The position numbers and the translations under genes were made by a program. From NCBI GenBank assembly GCA_000934455.1, contig KN886553.1, positions 15,249 to 74,036 on the forward strand: a DNA stretch of 58,788 bases, written 5' to 3'. The stretch comes from Apostichopus parvimensis (taxonomy: Eukaryota > Echinodermata > Holothuroidea > Aspidochirotida > Stichopodidae). Positions 51,201 through 57,200 of this stretch are shown here, in pieces (position 1 is the stretch's first letter; every line of letters begins with the position of its first letter). The notes under the pieces are model-generated. The model had not been told where the DNA came from. It searched no databases and saw nothing but the letters and a program-made list of their open reading frames with translations.

Positions 51201-54200
51201 TCTGCAAATGAGAATCAGACAAGATTTGAACTCACTGACCAAAGAGTTAGAAGTATGGAAGTCATTTGAATCTGAGGCAGCTGAACTGGTTCCGTGGTTG
51301 GACGCAGCTCAGGAGAAGGTCAGAGAGTGGACTGATCCAGAGTATCGCAAACAGATAGGTCCGGTCACGATCCAGATTGAAGAATTCAACGTAAGCAAAA
51401 CTGTGTTTTGTCATTGCAGGAGGAATGAAACAGGTGTTGTTAGTAGTGGTAGAGGAGAGGAGCAGGGTGATAGAGGGTGGTGGGGGATGATAGAGGGTGG
51501 CGGGGGTGATAGAGGGTGGCGGGGGGGTGATAGAGGGGTGACTGCAATGGACTGATTCTAGTTGTGTCCAGATCAGTTCAGTTAATTCCAGTTCAGTTAA
51601 TAATCAAATGGGAAAGTAAAGAATAAAAATTAATGATAAAGTATTAAAAATTAAGACAGAAAGTTATAGCCATCAATATTAAACACTCAAGGTATTCAAT
51701 TTGTCATTGGAATATGTGATGGTGGCAAGAAGGGGCGGGGGGGGTGGGAGGGGTGGATGTTGAAGGACTGTTGTGTCACAAGTTGGAAGTAGCAGGTTGT
51801 AATTTGGGCCAGTTTCTTTTTCCATAATTAAATACCCTTTGTGTCACTGTCCGTGGAATGAATCTGTCACGGTCCAGACCGTCCTAGACGGTCTAAGGTG
51901 AGTTTTCGAGCGGTGCATCTGTTATTCTCACCTAGTAAACACAAATCGGTTTCCTCTTTCATCAGAAATTCCGAAAGGATGTTGATAACCATGCTCCTCT
52001 TAAGAGAGACGCTTGCATGCATGCCCATCACATGTTGAAGATGAAGAAAGTCAACACACAGCCCATCCAGTCCACTCTGAAGAATATTGAGAACAAGTGG
52101 AGTGATCTGGAACACGAACTACCAAGACTGCAAGAGGATATTCACCAGGTGTTGGTAAGAAAATTACTACTTTAAGCTTCCTGTGATCTTGAAGAAAGTC
52201 ATAAATTATTGAACAGTGTGATAAATCTAAATAAAAGGTAAACAAATCTGAAAGGATCGTTACAGTTAGGCAAGATCTTGCTATGTATAACAGCTCCTTG
52301 GGATCATCAATTGTTTACAATGATATTAACAGATCTTTGATAGCACGTTTCGATCCATAGATATTTACTGTGATGTGGATTTTATTTTGTTCTGGAAGGA
52401 TTGTTACAGCTAGGCAAGATGTTGTTTACAATGATAACAGATCTTTGATAGCACGTTTCGATCAATAGATATTCTATTTTCTTCTGCAGAATGATAACTT
52501 ACCTCACAGAGTAGCAATGAAGGAACTGTTAGCCTGGATTGAACAACTGAATAAGGTCCTTGATAAACTAGAAGCCAAAGATAATGCCACACTACAAGAT
52601 GTGAAAGATCACCTACAGACATACAAGGTATGGTATTGTGTGTTGGGTTAACAATCTGAAAGTCTGTTACATTGATTAGGACGTGGATGTTCTTCAACAC
52701 AGGGCATTATCAATACAGTTTATTGTTTTAAAATACTTTTCTTTGACCCATCAGAAGACCCTTGTATAGCCATCACTTGTTTTGTGGTTCAATTTACTTC
52801 AGCAGCTGTTCATCTTATGTAGAAACTACTTATGCATTTTTGCCAACCGTCTGCAACCAACATAGTCAGACATCAGCCTGAAAAACGTTCACAGTGACGA
52901 TCAAGGGATCCCACCCTAGACTGAGACACCAGGAAGTTTGGGCCCAAGGGGATCTGCTTATTCTATTGCTGTGACTAATGTGCATCCTAATCAATTTCAA
53001 TGTTAAATACTACCCTTTCTTCCAGACACGAATTGACAGATTCACTTGTTATGTTTAACAGTAAAATGTCTAAAATCTCTCAAATGGCAGATACTTTCTA
53101 TACGACTTTACCTTTCAATCCTGTAGGGATACAAGGTCGACATGAACACCAAGATGCTCACCGTGGAGTTTGTGAACCAATCGGCGTCCAACATGAGCCA
53201 GAACCTGATGGGTAAGCGGTACGACAAGACGGACATGGCCGAGCTACTGGGCAACATGAACCGGGAGTGGCAGCTTCTTCACAGCAGGATCAACGACGGA
53301 CAGAAACGGACTGAGCAGCTGCTGGACAGATGGAACGAGTTTGAAAGGGAGCTCAAGGAATTGGAAAAATTTATGGAAGAAGAGAATAACAAACTGCAGA
53401 GACACGATGGCAAAGTGGGTCAGGTTGCATATGTCATGCAGGTGCTGAATGTGTGCCAGGTAAGGTCAAAGGTCAAAAAGGATTTCTGTTGATGTCTAAT
53501 TTTTATGATATCTACCATTTTTTCGATTTGGCAGAGTTGTATAACCTGTCACTTGATTTGAAGGTACAGTCAGGTGATTACCTGGCTATTTTCCTGACTC
53601 AAGGCAGGTTATGGAATTGAGTCATCTCCCTCGGGGAAAAACTTGTTCAAGTCACATAACACGTCATGATAATTATTGACTCTATAGTCTCGACTCATTA
53701 TAACACTGTTGATTAGTGAAGATAACATTTCTTGATAGTGAAGTAATACAAGATTTTATGTAAATGTCAGGAGAACTTAAGGGGTATATTTTGTAATGTG
53801 ATTTACAATTATTGAATGTAAACTTTTTATGGAAAATTCAATTTGGATTTTTACTCTTGATTTATCATTTATCTGACATTAAGAATATTAAAAGGAAACA
53901 TGCTGTCACAATCATGATCCAAATTTTGATAAATGAATAAAATAACAACTAAGGTAAAGTATTCATTATGTCTTCAGAAAATACTAAATATTATATTCAG
54001 TCGCCGTAGTGGTTCTTTTAAGACCCGAACATAGTACATTTTGTCTACTTTGCGGACCTAATTTAGAGAGTAAAATCTTTCACAGACATTGTCTATTACA
54101 GAATGCAACTTGGTTCTGATCGCAATGTCATGAAATCTTGCCTGTTAGTTTGCTTGCCTGTGAGTTCACAAATTTTCCAAAGAAAATGACATTTTGTAAA

Positions 54201-57200
54201 GTTTAAACAGTGTTACTTTAATATTTTTTTTTTTTTTTACTTTAAAAGTAAGTGCAGCTTTATGAATGAATTTACCTCTGATCTGCCTTCCATTTTTGTT
54301 AACCTTTGCCTGATCTTCTTGTTGTTATAGAGGTGTTTTTTTCCCTGCCTGTAGTAAAACCAAGATTTGTTTCACCGTCCTATTTCTACAGGCTACCACC
54401 GAAGCTCTCCCGCCTAAGAAGGAAGATATTGAACATTTGAAAGACACTGGTTCTCAGCTCACAACAGAGAGAAACATTACTGCCAGACTATTACCTCTTG
54501 ATAAGTCTGTTAATGACCTAGAGAACCAAGTAGCAAGACTGAGAGAGAAGCATAACAAGGCGTTAGAACTGTGGATTGTTCACAAGAGCAGCTTAGAACA
54601 AGTCCAGGAGAGTATTCAGAAGGCAGAGTATGCCACCAGCAGGGGCAAAGTCGTGATGGGATCTGCTGGTTCTTTGCATGCTCAAACAAACAAGCTCAAG
54701 GTGTGTATTAAATAATGTTTTTTTTTAAATTTATTTCCTTAGTCTTTAGGCTCAAGTTCTACCATAAGAAACCTATAAACTAAGCAATCATGCCGCGAAA
54801 GTGTCCATTAGCTATAGGTTGCATCCAAAAAACCGTCGTTTGTACTGAACGGCAGGTTTTTTCCAGTTGGTTAGCTGTGTGATCAGTCCCATCTTTTCGC
54901 ACCTTAGTTGAGCTGCCTATCCGTCTATTGTGCAACTCTTCACACAGCTAGTAGCCAAATCACTATCAGATCAAGGCAGACATGGCAAGGTATGAACAAA
55001 TAAACTCTTCCAAACTCACCAGTCTGTTTGCAGGAGAGATAAAGTTTCAGTAAGTTGAGGTCACGAGAGCTGAAAATGCAACCTATGGTTAATGGACTAA
55101 TTTTTGTCATGATCTATTTGGTTATATATTGAATGCAAGTTTTGGCCTAAACCTTATATCTCAAACAAGTGAAAAGAGATGAAATGTTTAAAATTACCGA
55201 AAAGAGTCACACAAATTGATATCTATACCATCTTTTTCCTTTCTTGATAGTATTTGTATCATGTGTATCAAATTGTGTGGAGACTTTTGGGATGGCAAAC
55301 TTGTGCTATTTCGGTATTTTCCATTTTCTGCTCTTATTAGCGCTAGCCAGATATGTCAGTTTCACTATGAAACCACTGTAATCCGTGTTTTGCACTGTAC
55401 ACAATCACAGGCAATTCAGACATATGACAGATATTAATCTTTGCCAAAGGATTTGTTATCCGAATCATTTCTTCCTCTCTTTTTATTACTTTTTGGAGAA
55501 TTTGACGATGAACTTTCCCTGATATTGAAGATCAATTTGTTGACACTTCTTGCAAACTGTTGTATATATTTCGGGATGTAAAACAACACACCACATTATT
55601 ATATGACCTGAACACAGAAAAACACTGTCATCAAAACCCTTTTTGTTTTACACTTTTGATTTGCAGGTGTTAGATGATTTGAAGGTTTGCATCTTGGAAA
55701 TCAATTTTATCACAACTTTTTGACTGTTCTTAGTGATGTCTCTTGAGTTAACATCTTTAATTTCCCTACGTCAGATAGACGTTCTGTGTAAAATACTGCT
55801 TTTTCTAAGGATTTGTTGTTATTCTCTTCACTCACAGAATGTAAACAATCTTCATTTTTTCCCTCCCTTCAGCTCTATAACTCTTCACATCACTTTTGCA
55901 GTGTTACTTTTTGTTCCATTTTTCCATCATTTTTGACAATATCATTTTGTCAATTCCAGCTATCTGCTCCCTGAGAACTAACACTTTCCAAGCATCTATA
56001 TATATTTAAGTCAAGATTCTGTCCAGGGATGTCTCTATGTTTTCATAAATGTGACTTATTTTTCGGGCGGTAGTTAAAAGGTAGCTTCTCTCAGGTTAGA
56101 CGTTACTGTTAGTATGTAGTCAGCATACATTTAAATACTGAAGCCAACTGGAATCAGTTATTTGCTTACGACCTAAACCGTCACTGTCAACTAAAATTTT
56201 TTATAAATGAATAAAAAATCAATTAATGAAAGAATAAATAAAAAAGTAAGCAATACATTAATTTAATTTCATGAGCATTGGCTGACATGGGACATATTAC
56301 AACCAAGTCTTATGATAAAATTAAAAAACTTGGCAGTCGCAAAATGCAGATCAAGTAATTGATGACTTTATAGCTGCTAAATTTAACAGAGTATTTTAGC
56401 AGGAACATTAAATCAAAAATTCTGTCCAGGGATGTCTCTATGGTTTTCATGGATGTGACTTCTCTGTGGTACTTAATGGTGGCTTTCTTCAGATTAATTC
56501 TGTCTACAATTTGTGAGATTATGTTTTCATATTTCTGCTATGACTGAAGAAGTATTTCTATGATTATCCACTTTTATCATTAAGTCAGAACTGAATTGCT
56601 GGACATTGCTATGTCAGTTGAATGTTATAGGTAAAACAATTACACTAATTTATGCAGATAACTGTAATACTGTTATAACATAGCAACCCTGAGATCCTTT
56701 GTCGGAAATTTCCTAACTTAAGAACCGACACCTACCTACGCTAGCGGTAATGCTCATTCATTACATATTGATTTCGTGCAGTTTTTACTAACAGAAAACC
56801 AAAATAAAATAATATTTTAATCCAGATAATAAAAAAATTTGCATTTATTGATCTTTTCTTCCAAAATTTTCAGGAGTCTCTCCGGCATCTTCAAGAGAGC
56901 AAACATCAGCTGAAAGATTGTAAGAAGAAGAGCACGCAGCTTCAGTCAATCTCAAAAGCGACCGTCTCCGAGGTGATCAGTAAACGATTGTCAGACGTAG
57001 TGGAAAGGTAAGCCAATAACTCTCTGAACTGTAGCCAGTGTTGTTTTTTTTTAACCGTCCTACAGATTCGCTCAAGTTAACAACAATGCAGTGTTCTTGT
57101 AAAGTGTATCTAACGTCGATTCTCATCTAAACAATGTGGAAGGATCTGATACTGCTAGTTAAGGCAAAAAATTCAAAATGTAGTGTTGCAAGAACAATGC

